A stretch of 64,000 bases of DNA from Pseudoduganella dura (GTDB lineage Bacteria; Pseudomonadota; Gammaproteobacteria; Burkholderiales; Burkholderiaceae_D): contig NZ_WNWM01000002.1 of assembly GCF_009727155.1 (NCBI RefSeq), positions 6,572,001-6,636,000 of the forward strand, given 5' to 3'. Positions 38,050-46,765 of this stretch are shown one piece after another. Positions within the stretch are counted from its first letter, which is position 1. Every line of letters starts with the position of its first letter. The position numbers and the translations under genes were made by a program. The notes beneath the pieces are model-generated. The model saw nothing but the letters and a program-made list of their open reading frames with translations, did not search any database and had not been told where the DNA came from.

Positions 38050-39018
38050 TCAGCGCATTCCAATGGTGGTGGTGATGGTTCCGGCGGCATCGGTACTGGC
38101 GGGTTGCGCCGGCTGGCTGACCGGCGTCGCGCCCGCTTCGCCCGGGTTGACGATCGCCCGGCCGCCGGTACGGCGCAGGTACAGCGCCTCGGGCGGTACC
38201 TTGCTGTTGCCATAGATGACCGGCACGGCGCGGCGCGCCTGGCCGCCGCCGCCAGGCGCCTTGGGCTTGGTCTGCATGCCCAGCAGCGAAGCCAGGTCGT
38301 TGACTTCGGCGCCGATCGGCTGCTCGTCCTCCGGATTGCGCAGCAGGGCGGTGAGCTTGCCGAGCTCGCGCGCAACGATCAGGTTCTGCGCCTGCGTCGG
38401 CGAGGTATCGATGGTCACCGTCGTGTACTGGTGCTTGTCGCCCGCGGCATCGTCGACCTGACGCTGGCCGGTGGCCAGCACGTGCACGCGCTGCAGCAGC
38501 GGGAACGTGAGCTTCTTGCCGTTCTGGTCGACGGTGGCGATCAGGTCGATCATGTCGCCCGGTTCGAGCAGGCCGGAAATGGAGTTGATTTCGTCGACCG
38601 GCACCGTCATGGCGCGGCGCCCGGCTTCCACGCGGGCCGAGAACGTGGGCGCCTTTTGCGTTTCCATCAGGCCCCACAGGATCATTTCGCCGGCCTTCAC
38701 CGGGTAGGCCAGCGCCTGCCCGTCGACGCGTGGAAAGTCGTCGGGCGTCACCGCCACCGAGTGGCTGAACTCGTTGGGCACGTTGCGGATGGCGACGTTG
38801 GTGTTGTCCAGCTTGACGCCGCGGGCGATGTCGACCTTGGCCACCACGACCTGCGTGGTCTTGCCCTTGGCGCGGGCTTCGATCGCCTCGACGCGGGTGT
38901 TCAGGTAACGCGAGGCGGCAAACGCGGCCAGGCCGCCAATGGCAAGCGCGACGCCCAGGATGATCCAGGTTTTGCCGGGCCGGAAGTGGCGCAGCTCTTT
39001 GAGGCGGTCCAGTTTCAT
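38050..39018 (-). CDS. cpaB: Flp pilus assembly protein CpaB/RcpC
   Basis: 322 residues starting MKLDRLKELRHF; an N-terminal membrane helix (WIILGVALAIGGLAAFAAS), a SAF-like domain near residues 45-110 (VVVAKVDIARGVKLD, VKAGEMILWGLM), and an RcpC domain (GRRAMTVPVDEINSISGLLEPGDMIDLIATV). CpaB is a periplasmic assembly component binding the secretin. It sits between the Flp-like pilin and secretin genes. ATG chosen over a long upstream opening that is not coding. Confidence 0.9.
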   Translation of the reverse strand: MKLDRLKELRHFRPGKTWIILGVALAIGGLAAFAASRYLNTRVEAIEARAKGKTTQVVVAKVDIARGVKLDNTNVAIRNVPNEFSHSVAVTPDDFPRVDGQALAYPVKAGEMILWGLMETQKAPTFSARVEAGRRAMTVPVDEINSISGLLEPGDMIDLIATVDQNGKKLTFPLLQRVHVLATGQRQVDDAAGDKHQYTTVTIDTSPTQAQNLIVARELGKLTALLRNPEDEQPIGAEVNDLASLLGMQTKPKAPGGGGQARRAVPVIYGNSKVPPEALYLRRTGGRAIVNPGEAGATPVSQPAQPASTDAAGTITTTIGMR

Positions 39019-39023
39019 GATGT

Positions 39024-39218
39024 TCAGTTCGGTAAAGAGATGGCGTGGCTGATCTTCCGATAGCCTTTTGCAAATTCGTCCAGCACGATTTGCAGCGTCG
39101 TGCGAGCACTGTCCGGGCTGGCGGCGTCGCCGCCGATGGGCACGAACAGCGCGAAGGCCAGCGCGGCGCTGACGACGACGTACTCGATGGAGGTGTGGCC
39201 TGTTTGTCGGAGTTTCAT
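39024..39218 (-). CDS. Flp/Tad-type small pilin-like protein
   Basis: 64 residues: MKLRQTG followed by HTSIEYVVVSAALAFALFVP. Cleavage after G7 would leave a mature protein with Glu at +5, the pattern recognised by Tad prepilin peptidase. The remainder is short and polar. It may be a minor pilin. It overlaps the preceding gene (39215-40009) by four bases and is five bases upstream of cpaB. Confidence 0.75.
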   Translation of the reverse strand: MKLRQTGHTSIEYVVVSAALAFALFVPIGGDAASPDSARTTLQIVLDEFAKGYRKISHAISLPN

Positions 39219-40009
39219 TTGAACGAGTCGATCGAAGTAATGGTGTTGAGGACGATGGATACCCGGTTGTCCGGCATGCGGCTGATGACGGCGATGGCTT
39301 CGCGGCCCTTGCCGCGGAAAGACAGCGTGCGGCCGTTGGCAGCGCCGCGCGGCAACCCCGCCAGGGCTGCGCCGCCGGCTTCGGCCGAGCGGGCGTCACT
39401 TTCCAGCTCCAGGCCTTCGGCGCCCAGCATGCGTTTCACGCGCTCGGCATTGGCTTCTTCGCTGTAGGTGTTGACCAGGACGAAGAAGGTCGAGTTGCGG
39501 CCGGCGTCGTTGGAGGTCATCGCATTGAGCAGTTTCGTGCCCGATGGCATGGCCGCGACGATTTTCTCGTTGGCGGCGCGCGTGGCGGCATAGTTCGCCG
39601 CGGCACCGCGCAGGTCCGTCACCGCCACGATGCCTTGCGTACCGCTGCCGCTCGGGCTCAACTGGATCGTGATGTAGTGCGACGTGCCGCTGGCGCGTCC
39701 AAGCACCAGGCGGCCCTTCACCTTGTTTTCCACCAGGGGCCGCGGCAGATGATCGCGGAACCACGCCGCCGTGCGTTCAGGCGAGCTGTCCGCGGTGAAG
39801 CCACGCAGGCGCATGGGCATGCCGTTTACGCCCAGCTGTTCGCCGATGGGATACGGCTGGGCATCCGTTGGCAGGGGCACTTCCGGCCACGGTTCCGCCT
39901 TTGCGGAGGCCCAAGTACCGGTGCACAGCGCGAACATTGTGGCAAATGCGAAGACCAAGCACCGGCAACGCCATGCGCCGATGGCGGCGAGTATCGATGC
40001 GAACTTCAT
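39215..40009 (-). CDS. Exported protein of unknown function in the Tad locus
   Basis: 264 residues. A signal peptide-like N terminus (CLVFAFATMFALCTGTWASA) precedes a soluble domain with no recognised family: TDAQPYPIGEQLGVNGMPMRLRGF, then ITIQLSPSGSGTQGIVAVTD, and a C-terminal SFRGKGREAIAVISRM. The 4-base overlaps with both neighbours show it is part of the Tad operon. Periplasmic location is likely. Confidence 0.75.
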   Translation of the reverse strand: MKFASILAAIGAWRCRCLVFAFATMFALCTGTWASAKAEPWPEVPLPTDAQPYPIGEQLGVNGMPMRLRGFTADSSPERTAAWFRDHLPRPLVENKVKGRLVLGRASGTSHYITIQLSPSGSGTQGIVAVTDLRGAAANYAATRAANEKIVAAMPSGTKLLNAMTSNDAGRNSTFFVLVNTYSEEANAERVKRMLGAEGLELESDARSAEAGGAALAGLPRGAANGRTLSFRGKGREAIAVISRMPDNRVSIVLNTITSIDSFK

Positions 40010-40830
40010 TGCTTGCGGTCCGCAGGTAGCTCGTCGCGCCAGAACTCGAGTTCGCCGAGATGCGGTTTCTTAATGCCAGGAAGTTCAACAATACTAACTG
40101 CAGCATCTGTTGCGATTTTTGCGTCTTTCAGAATCCTGCCGGGAAACAGCACCGGCTGATCAATGCGATTTTCCACTTGTACAGGACCGGTCGCCGTCCA
40201 CGAATCAGGCAACACGGCCGAGTGGCGCGACACTGTCAGGTTGATGTTCTTAAAGCCTTCATAGGTGGAAGCAAAGCCGGGACCGATATCCTGCAGGTTG
40301 GCCAGCTTGACATGAACGTTCGCACGGTAGATACCCGATTTCAGGTCCAGCTGGTTGGCGGTCTTGAACGGCACGGGCATATTGAACGGCTTGTCGTCGT
40401 CCGCCCCGGTGATGCCGTCGGCGTGATTGGTTTTGTTCGCAGCGCCAAAACTGACGCTGACGTCGGAGAACTTGCTGATCAGCGCATTGCCCTGGGGATC
40501 GACCCACATCAGGTTCTGGTTGGCCTTGAAGTCGCCCGCTTCGTCATTGGTCTTGATGGGCGCGTCGGAATTGCTGTAGAAGCGGCGGCGTACCTCCTGC
40601 TCGAGCTGCGCGCGCGGCTTGAAGGCACTCATTCCCGCGTTGTTGGCCATCGCGTCGAACGCCACGTAGCGGCTTGCCATCGCGGTGGCATGGCTGATGC
40701 TCTGGTATTTGCCGATCAGCGGAATCAGCAAAAACAAGGGCACCAGTACCAGGGCGATGACGATGAACTCGGTGAGTGCCTGCCCGCCTGAATGCCGCAG
40801 GCCGTGCGGGACGAAGCGAGTGCGCGTCAT
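40006..40830 (-). CDS. TadE/TadG-like pilus assembly membrane protein
   Basis: 274 residues. The N terminus has the TadE/G mark GGQALTEFIVIALVLVPLFLLIP: a prepilin-like helix with Glu early in it. The rest is predicted to be periplasmic: SISHATAMASRYVAFDAMANN and several beta-rich stretches. It overlaps both neighbours by four bases. Probably a minor pilus or alignment protein of the Flp system. Confidence 0.75.
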   Translation of the reverse strand: MTRTRFVPHGLRHSGGQALTEFIVIALVLVPLFLLIPLIGKYQSISHATAMASRYVAFDAMANNAGMSAFKPRAQLEQEVRRRFYSNSDAPIKTNDEAGDFKANQNLMWVDPQGNALISKFSDVSVSFGAANKTNHADGITGADDDKPFNMPVPFKTANQLDLKSGIYRANVHVKLANLQDIGPGFASTYEGFKNINLTVSRHSAVLPDSWTATGPVQVENRIDQPVLFPGRILKDAKIATDAAVSIVELPGIKKPHLGELEFWRDELPADRKQ

Positions 40831-41747
40831 TGGTCCCCCTTGTCGGCATTGACCGCGAAACCTCCACTGGCGTACGGTGCGAATACGTTATTGCCCACCA
40901 TCGTGTCCAGGCTGGCGTCGACTGCCTTCAGTTCGAAGCCCTTCGGTGTACTGCTTTCCAGCAGCAGGCCGCCAAAGCCGTCGTTGTCCATAGCGCGCAG
41001 CGGCAGGAACGAACCGCCGATGGCGTAGCACAGCGTTGTCTGCTTGCCTCCCATAGTTTGCGTCCAGCTGTTGCAGCGTACACCGTGGATGGTTCGCTGC
41101 TGTCCCCGCACGGGAGCCAAGCCGGCGACTTTCTGCATCGACGCGGCGAATGCCGGGTTGCTTGCCATCTGCTTTATCAAGTCCGCAGGCGGCTTCGTGG
41201 TACTGCGCGGGGTAGGTGCGGCATCAGCGTGCCCACTGGTGTCGCACTCGCCGGAGGCGGTTTTCCTCACCAAGTCGATCTGGCACACGCCTTTGGATGA
41301 CGCCAGCAGCGCCCTCTGATAAGGCTTGGACAACAGGCTGCAATCGCTGTTGTTGACAATATGCGTGGTGCCGCTGGTGTAGGTAATCAGGCGGTTGGCC
41401 GTGGTGTAGCGGTCTTCACGGGCAATGAGTACCCAGTCGGGCCATGCCGTGGGCGGACGCAATGTGACGCCGCTGTCCGCCAGCGACTTCATGCATGACT
41501 GGACACCCTGCTTCAATTCGGCCAGTGCCTTGGCGTTGCCTCCCTCGCCGCCGAAGTAGCCTTGCAGCCGGGCGCGATGCACCTTCACGGCTGCGCCACC
41601 GCTATAGGTGGCATGAGGCGCTACCGCTTTCAACACTGCGGTCTCGTATTCGGTGGTTGCGTGCGCCGGCCCCCAGTACAGGGCCAGCGGAATGCCGATT
41701 GTGACGGCCGCCGTCGCAAGTCGCGTTGTCTTCATGGTTGGCATCAT
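40827..41747 (-). CDS. Exported protein of unknown function in the Tad locus
   Basis: 306 residues starting MMPTMKTTRLATAAVTIGIPLALYWGPAHA, a signal peptide. The mature part has six or more cysteines (SCMKSL, DCSLL, VCQID, ECDTSG, RCNSW, LCYAIG) that could form disulfides. No family is recognised. ATGA overlaps join it to the TadG gene upstream and to the next gene, so it belongs to the operon. ATG 41747 is used because its overlap with the TadG stop is typical. Confidence 0.75.
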   Translation of the reverse strand: MMPTMKTTRLATAAVTIGIPLALYWGPAHATTEYETAVLKAVAPHATYSGGAAVKVHRARLQGYFGGEGGNAKALAELKQGVQSCMKSLADSGVTLRPPTAWPDWVLIAREDRYTTANRLITYTSGTTHIVNNSDCSLLSKPYQRALLASSKGVCQIDLVRKTASGECDTSGHADAAPTPRSTTKPPADLIKQMASNPAFAASMQKVAGLAPVRGQQRTIHGVRCNSWTQTMGGKQTTLCYAIGGSFLPLRAMDNDGFGGLLLESSTPKGFELKAVDASLDTMVGNNVFAPYASGGFAVNADKGDQ

Positions 41748-43135
41748 GGATTTTGCAAGGCAAGCGCCGCGGCCTTGACGGCAGCGGAATTGCCGATCAG
41801 GTGCGCTTGCCAATAGGGGTTGAACAGGCTGGCCAATTCGGTTTTTCCATCGGTACGAGCGATCGGGCGCTCGAAAAATACTTCGGAACTGGAGACGGCG
41901 GCCATCACGTCCTTCGCCTCGGCACCGTCGAAGATCGCCATCTGGCCGGTCGGCTTGACCAGCGACGTACCCGACGACGTGCGCAAGTCGGCGCTGCCGC
42001 GCGTGAGGCGTATAGAGAACTTCAGGCGCACTTCCCGCTTGTCCTGATTGGAATGATTCGGCTTGTAGCCCAGCGCTGCCGTCGACAGCTCGTAGAAACT
42101 GGGCACACCGCTGTAGTACCAGTCGCCGCCGTTTTTCTTCGCGGATTGCTTGCCGTTGCCGAGCGCATAAGAGCGAATGGTCTTGCACTTCAGCTTTGGT
42201 ATCCAGCCTGAAAGATCCCACTTCTTCTGTACCGCTGACAGGCTTGCCTTGTCATCTGCAATCCAGCTGTCGAAATTCTGCAACTTTGTATTCGAGTCGT
42301 GGCGTGCCGTGCCCATTGGGACAAACTCATTGCATCCCAAGCCCAAGGGATCGGGTGTCTTTTCCACCCAGCCCCGCTTCTCGACAAAATCGTCGCCGTA
42401 CGCAGCAGCGACCTCAACTTCCTTGAATCGTGTGCGTTCGCTGCCGGAATAGCGCTTGATGATGGGGCCGCCGTCGAACAGCAGGTAGTTGTCCTGCAGA
42501 AGTGGCTCCACCTTGACCGGACCAAGCCCTGCATAGTTCGCGTCGGCGACTTGCTCCATCAGCTTCTTGCGCGCGGGCAGGAAGGCCACGAACGCCGCAT
42601 CCTGCGCTGCCTGCAGCGCGAGCTTGGAAGCCTCGGTTCCGGCCACGACAGCCTGTGCGATGGGGTCGACAATTTCCCTGACTGGCGTGATGACGAAATC
42701 GCCATAGGCCAACACGCTGCAGACTCCAAAGTACTCGATAAGCCCCAGCCAGCCTGGGACCGAGTAGATGTATGGGGGATAGCAGTTCAGCGGAGCAACA
42801 CGCTGGCTGTGCTGTTCAACGTATTCAAGCCATGACGATACGCTGACCATCTGAGCGATGGTCACCTCATTGGCGATCATCGCCCGATTGGTATACGCAT
42901 CGAAATTCAACGCCCGCGCATGCATCACCGCGGCGCTGTACGCCACCGCGTCCGCAGTATTGACCAGCTTGGTCTTTTCAGCGCTGAGCTGCCCGGTGTT
43001 GAACATGAAAAACATCCCCGCCAGCCCGGCGACCAGTACGAACAAACCGAATATCAGCGCCTGGCCGCGTTGGCGGGCCAGCTGCGGAAATGCGCGGATG
43101 TTTGGACGGATGGCGGGCATGGCAGTGGGGAACAA
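41744..43135 (-). CDS. TadG-related pilus assembly protein
   Basis: 463 residues. After a basic start, a membrane helix follows: GQALIFGLFVLVAGLAGMFFMFNTGQ, then the typical TadG continuation KTKLVNTADAVAYSAAVMHARALNFDAYTNRAMIANEV (here divided for reading), matching the putative Flp pilus-assembly TadE/G-like family. A large periplasmic region follows. It starts three bases before the end spacing of the flp pilin gene and begins a run of overlapping genes. Confidence 0.85.
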   Translation of the reverse strand: MFPTAMPAIRPNIRAFPQLARQRGQALIFGLFVLVAGLAGMFFMFNTGQLSAEKTKLVNTADAVAYSAAVMHARALNFDAYTNRAMIANEVTIAQMVSVSSWLEYVEQHSQRVAPLNCYPPYIYSVPGWLGLIEYFGVCSVLAYGDFVITPVREIVDPIAQAVVAGTEASKLALQAAQDAAFVAFLPARKKLMEQVADANYAGLGPVKVEPLLQDNYLLFDGGPIIKRYSGSERTRFKEVEVAAAYGDDFVEKRGWVEKTPDPLGLGCNEFVPMGTARHDSNTKLQNFDSWIADDKASLSAVQKKWDLSGWIPKLKCKTIRSYALGNGKQSAKKNGGDWYYSGVPSFYELSTAALGYKPNHSNQDKREVRLKFSIRLTRGSADLRTSSGTSLVKPTGQMAIFDGAEAKDVMAAVSSSEVFFERPIARTDGKTELASLFNPYWQAHLIGNSAAVKAAALALQNP

Positions 43136-43138
43136 CGA

Positions 43139-43441
43139 TTATTGCTTGCCGGTGGTCGACTGGTCGCCGAACGTCGACAGCGAGTTCTTGCTTGCATCTT
43201 TCGCGGCGGTAGCGGCCTTGCCGGCGGCGGTACCAGCCTGGGTGATCGCAGCAGTACCGTTGGTACCGGAAACCTCTTGGGCGATACCGGCCATCTGGTT
43301 ACGGACGGTAGCACCGAACAGCTGGGTGACAGCGATGGCTGCCACAGCGATCAGGGCAACGATGATGATGTACTCGGTCATGCCCTGACCTTTTTGTTTG
43401 CGAAGTGCAGATTGTTTTGCAGCGAGTTTGTGCGAAATCAT
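43139..43441 (-). CDS. flp: Flp/Fap major pilin
   Basis: 100 residues: a short basic leader ending KG, then QGMTEYIIIVALIAVAAIAVTQL, with Glu at +5 of the mature pilin, the hallmark of type IVb Flp pilins. The C-terminal tail is long for Flp (normally 50-60 in all) and rich in Ala/Thr/Gly. GGGG lies close upstream of the ATG at 43441. First gene of the Tad locus. Confidence 0.92.
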   Translation of the reverse strand: MISHKLAAKQSALRKQKGQGMTEYIIIVALIAVAAIAVTQLFGATVRNQMAGIAQEVSGTNGTAAITQAGTAAGKAATAAKDASKNSLSTFGDQSTTGKQ

Positions 43442-44408
43442 GGTGTTTCCCCAAAAGTGTCGAAAGAGACGGCACTTTAATCGATGAAACAGGCTTGAAA
43501 TCTCGCAAAATGTCACAGTTGAAAAAATATAAAAAAATACATGGATTTTGGACTTTTGGTATCCACAAGTTGCTAATCTTGTGCTACCCTCCGACCCGGA
43601 AAAATTACAGCAACTCGTATTTTTCCAATTGGAAACAATGACTTATGGAAAAAATCGTCGACTCTTCATTACTGTTCTTTCGTGAGCAGCGAAATCCCCC
43701 GCGCGGACCTGTCCAGACAACTTATGTCACTTGCATAAACGGAGTGTTAATTCCCGGACACAATGATTGCTGACTGCGAATTTGCACTTTTCTCTCTTGA
43801 ATATTCCGCTGTCCTACCAGCGGTGCTCCCCTTCTCCACATGACTCGTAGTACACGCCAGCGATCGGCAATGTGCCGCTCTCGCAATGCATGGCGTTGCA
43901 AGACATTGACCGACCGCGCGCTTTCAGAGTTGTGCAACGGCCTCACCGACAACTTGCCTGCTCGTGAAGAGATCGACCTGGAACATGGCCACTGCCTGTT
44001 TGCTGCGCAGTTGCATCGCTAACAATGCTTGCGTTACCGTTGGGCAGTCGAGACAGTCGAGGCCATGCAGCTTCGCCGCGAATTCGGTTAGTTGCATTTA
44101 TATCGTGTGGACCGATGCAGTTCAGCTGTACGCATCGACCTGGAGATGTAGCCGCAGGGTACTCGTGGCGCCAGGGCGTCGCCTGATGCCGATGCCGTGT
44201 CGCCCATCGCAAGCCGGGTGAAACATTGAGCGTCAATATGTGCTTCAGAAGCACGACTACGAAAAGCAATCAGGCAGTGGCCATCTGGACCGGCAGGCAC
44301 ACCAGGTAATGGCGACTTGGCCCCTGCCCCAATTTGCGCTAACTTGATCCCGGTCGAATCATCCTCGCCCTTCTCCGGCAAGCAAGCCAACGAGCAAGGC
44401 AATTCCGC
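43442..44408. other. Non-coding stretch upstream of flp
   Basis: About 967 bases without a credible gene. The part nearest flp (43500-43680) is AT-rich, with A and T tracts, as expected for the flp promoter, but I could not assign hexamers or a sigma-54 site with confidence. Short frames further out show no signal, motif or codon pattern. Confidence 0.5.
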
Positions 44409-44957
44409 TCACTGCGCCCCGGTGGCCTGGTAAGCGCAGTTATACGAAATTCGCTTGCTTTCCGGATCGCCAGTCAGGCCTTCACCTTTGAATACCGCGA
44501 GCTGGTATTTGGGCGCGGCGAACATCTCAAGAACGCTCGGGTCGGGCGGAAGCGATGTCGGCGTCAAGCCTGATTGCTCGCGTTGAACGAATTCGACCAG
44601 CGGCCTGGAGTCCGCGCGGCACAGGGTGCCCATCGACATGAGCACGCCGAAGGCTGCTCCGACTTTCACATTTTCGATGCAGAGCTCACCCGCCTGGACA
44701 CGGTCCACAGCAACGAACGGGCCGTCGTCGCCCTTTTTCGCGGCATGCGCCTTCAACACGCGCGACGCTTTAGAAAACGTCTCGTTATCGGCCTGCACGG
44801 TACAGGTAACAACGTGGGCGATGGTAATTTCCTCCTCGGCCATGGCGCCGGCCGTCGGTGCGGCCAACAAGCATGCCAATGCCATGCCCAATGGAGTGCG
44901 GGGCTTTACGCCTGGTACCTTGTCACGCACTGCGCCCAATTGTTTTTTATTTATCAT
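44409..44957 (-). CDS. Small exported protein, unknown function
   Basis: 182 residues. Signal peptide near residues 20-40 (TPLGMALACLLAAPTAGAMA-EE). The mature part has four cysteines (VVTCTVQ, LCIENV, LCRADS, NCAYQ) and no recognised domain. It stands alone on the minus strand near another small exported protein. The coding call rests on the signal peptide and ordinary codon use. Confidence 0.6.
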   Translation of the reverse strand: MINKKQLGAVRDKVPGVKPRTPLGMALACLLAAPTAGAMAEEEITIAHVVTCTVQADNETFSKASRVLKAHAAKKGDDGPFVAVDRVQAGELCIENVKVGAAFGVLMSMGTLCRADSRPLVEFVQREQSGLTPTSLPPDPSVLEMFAAPKYQLAVFKGEGLTGDPESKRISYNCAYQATGAQ

Positions 44958-45215
44958 GCTTATGTCGACCTTTATTTTCTGAAGCGTACAAGACTGCGCT
45001 CTTGCTCGATTAATGTGAATTCAATGCCTGCAACTCCGCTCTCATGCATCATTGACGAGAGCAGTCCGAAAATATCTGCCTCGATCTTTCGCCGGGTTCG
45101 ACGCGATAACCCTGTTAAACGAACTGAAGCAGTCAATATCGATTGCAGTCCGTCGGTGCCCACTGGCGGAAAACAGTCTCACAAAACAGGTGCATCCAGC
45201 CCCCGGCAACAGAAA

Positions 45216-45935
45216 CTACTCTACGCATTTCGGCAACGAGTCATACCCCCTTGCAGGAACCCGCCGCAATTCCGCCGCATCGGGAATCCAGCTCCTTCCC
45301 TCATCCTTTGTTTCAACCTTCCAGCGAAGTGTATTCCTGTCAACGCGTAATGTCGCCGTGCCGGTCCCGCCCCAGGCGCTGCGATACCGCACTGACGCCA
45401 TGCTGCCGCTTGCATTTCCCTCCATGGACATCTCGAAATCATCGCTCCCGTCGACGCGATTGTGCAACTGGGCAGTGGCCAGGTGGGCAATGCAGACACG
45501 GTCGCCATCCACCTGGATCGCAAGCATGAATACATCGCGTTCGCCTTTCTTGCATCTTTCCTCGTAAACGCCCGTTGCATGGGCGCAGGAATGCTCGATT
45601 TTCCAATAGCCGACGATCGGACTGGCACTGGCGATTCTGGCCTGGAGCTCGGCAATGCGCGCGTAGTATGTGCGCTGAATGCATTCGTCATCCTCGCATG
45701 CATCCCTGATTCGCAGCCACGCAAGTTGCATAGCTTTCTCCGCTCTCCTGTCGCCGGTGGCCGCAAGGAAGCTGGCATAAACCGCAGCAAGCTCGTCGTC
45801 ACGCTTTGTCAGGTCGCTGTCGGCGCACACCCGGGCTTCCAACCTGCCCCGGGCCAGTTTGCAATCGAAGCTTGCCGCGTTGGCAGCCGTGCCAACCACA
45901 CCGATCAGTAGCATCAAAATGCGCTGTAATAACAT
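45216..45935 (-). CDS. LprI-like (DUF1311) exported protein
   Basis: 239 residues starting MLLQRILMLLIGVVGTAANA, a signal peptide. The mature N terminus SFDCKLARGRLEARVCADSDLTKRDDELAAVYASFL (divided here as SFDCKLA..., ...CADSDLTKRDDEL) fits the LprI lysozyme-inhibitor type domain with its paired cysteines. A second domain of about 110 residues is unrecognised. ATG 45935 is chosen for the signal peptide; the open frame runs further upstream without coding character. Confidence 0.75.
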   Translation of the reverse strand: MLLQRILMLLIGVVGTAANAASFDCKLARGRLEARVCADSDLTKRDDELAAVYASFLAATGDRRAEKAMQLAWLRIRDACEDDECIQRTYYARIAELQARIASASPIVGYWKIEHSCAHATGVYEERCKKGERDVFMLAIQVDGDRVCIAHLATAQLHNRVDGSDDFEMSMEGNASGSMASVRYRSAWGGTGTATLRVDRNTLRWKVETKDEGRSWIPDAAELRRVPARGYDSLPKCVE

Positions 45936-46765
45936 CGATATATCCGGTCCAATTAAAAGAGGCGAGTGCCCTGCGAATATCCGCGTGATCCTGGCAGCAG
46001 TTATACATTCGGTAGCTGACACAATTTGTATGTATCGGCAATTATATCGTCGATAAATCGACAGCATTAGTCTATTGCTCGCGCAAGCGTATCCGAAATC
46101 GCCCTGTCGTATCCGCGGAATGCCGCCTAAGGGCCCACGGGCAGCCAGCAATCACCCGAGAGGAAGAAAAAACCAGTTCGTGACAATTCGTGAGTTTTTA
46201 ACGGAAAAACGATAGTAAAATCCTACGAAATTTTTTCCTCGCGATATGCCGGCTGTTATCCGTAGTGTAATTTCTAAAAAGAAATTTAAATCGATGCCTG
46301 AATCGGGTGACCCGGCGAGAGGCAAGACTGCATGGGATCGCGCGGCTGCTTTTCACGGTATTTGAACTGCGTTTCGGTGAAGACGGTGGCGGTCGCGATG
46401 CGATCCACATGCCGATGTTGACGATCCCCACGGCCGTTCGCGTATCGGTGCGATATTGCCCGCCGACGAGCCGGTTGCGGCCGGCGACATCGGCCGCAGC
46501 GGGCCATGGCAATGGTGTAGCCAATTCCGGAATTGGCGCTTTCGTACCGGAAAAGCGCGCAGTCCGAAAAACGGTTGCCGTCGGTTCAGGATCCGGCGCG
46601 GCGACACCGCTTGAATCAGCACTTATCCGTGTCAGTGGTCATCAATCCGGACTGCAGGAATTCCACAAGTCCGCCGGGAATCGTGGCCTGCCCGCCGCGG
46701 ATGGCCAATGCCATCGCTTGGCGGAACCCGGCATGCCGCATTAACGAGTTTTAACAGGAGCGCAA
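45936..46765. other. Non-coding stretch upstream of the second Rhs gene
   Basis: About 830 bases with no credible gene. The part at 46195-46290 is AT-rich. Short frames show no conserved motif. AGGAG at 46756-46760 is the ribosome site of rhs2. No promoter could be assigned. Confidence 0.5.

Noticed and set aside
43575..43590. TAGCACAAGATTAGCA on minus, resembling a -24/-12 promoter for flp
   Set aside because: The essential GG is AG and the -12 TTGC is TAGC; position alone is not enough.
44972..45163. A 63-codon frame between the two small exported proteins
   Set aside because: No signal, motif or ribosome site; could be a remnant but cannot be supported.
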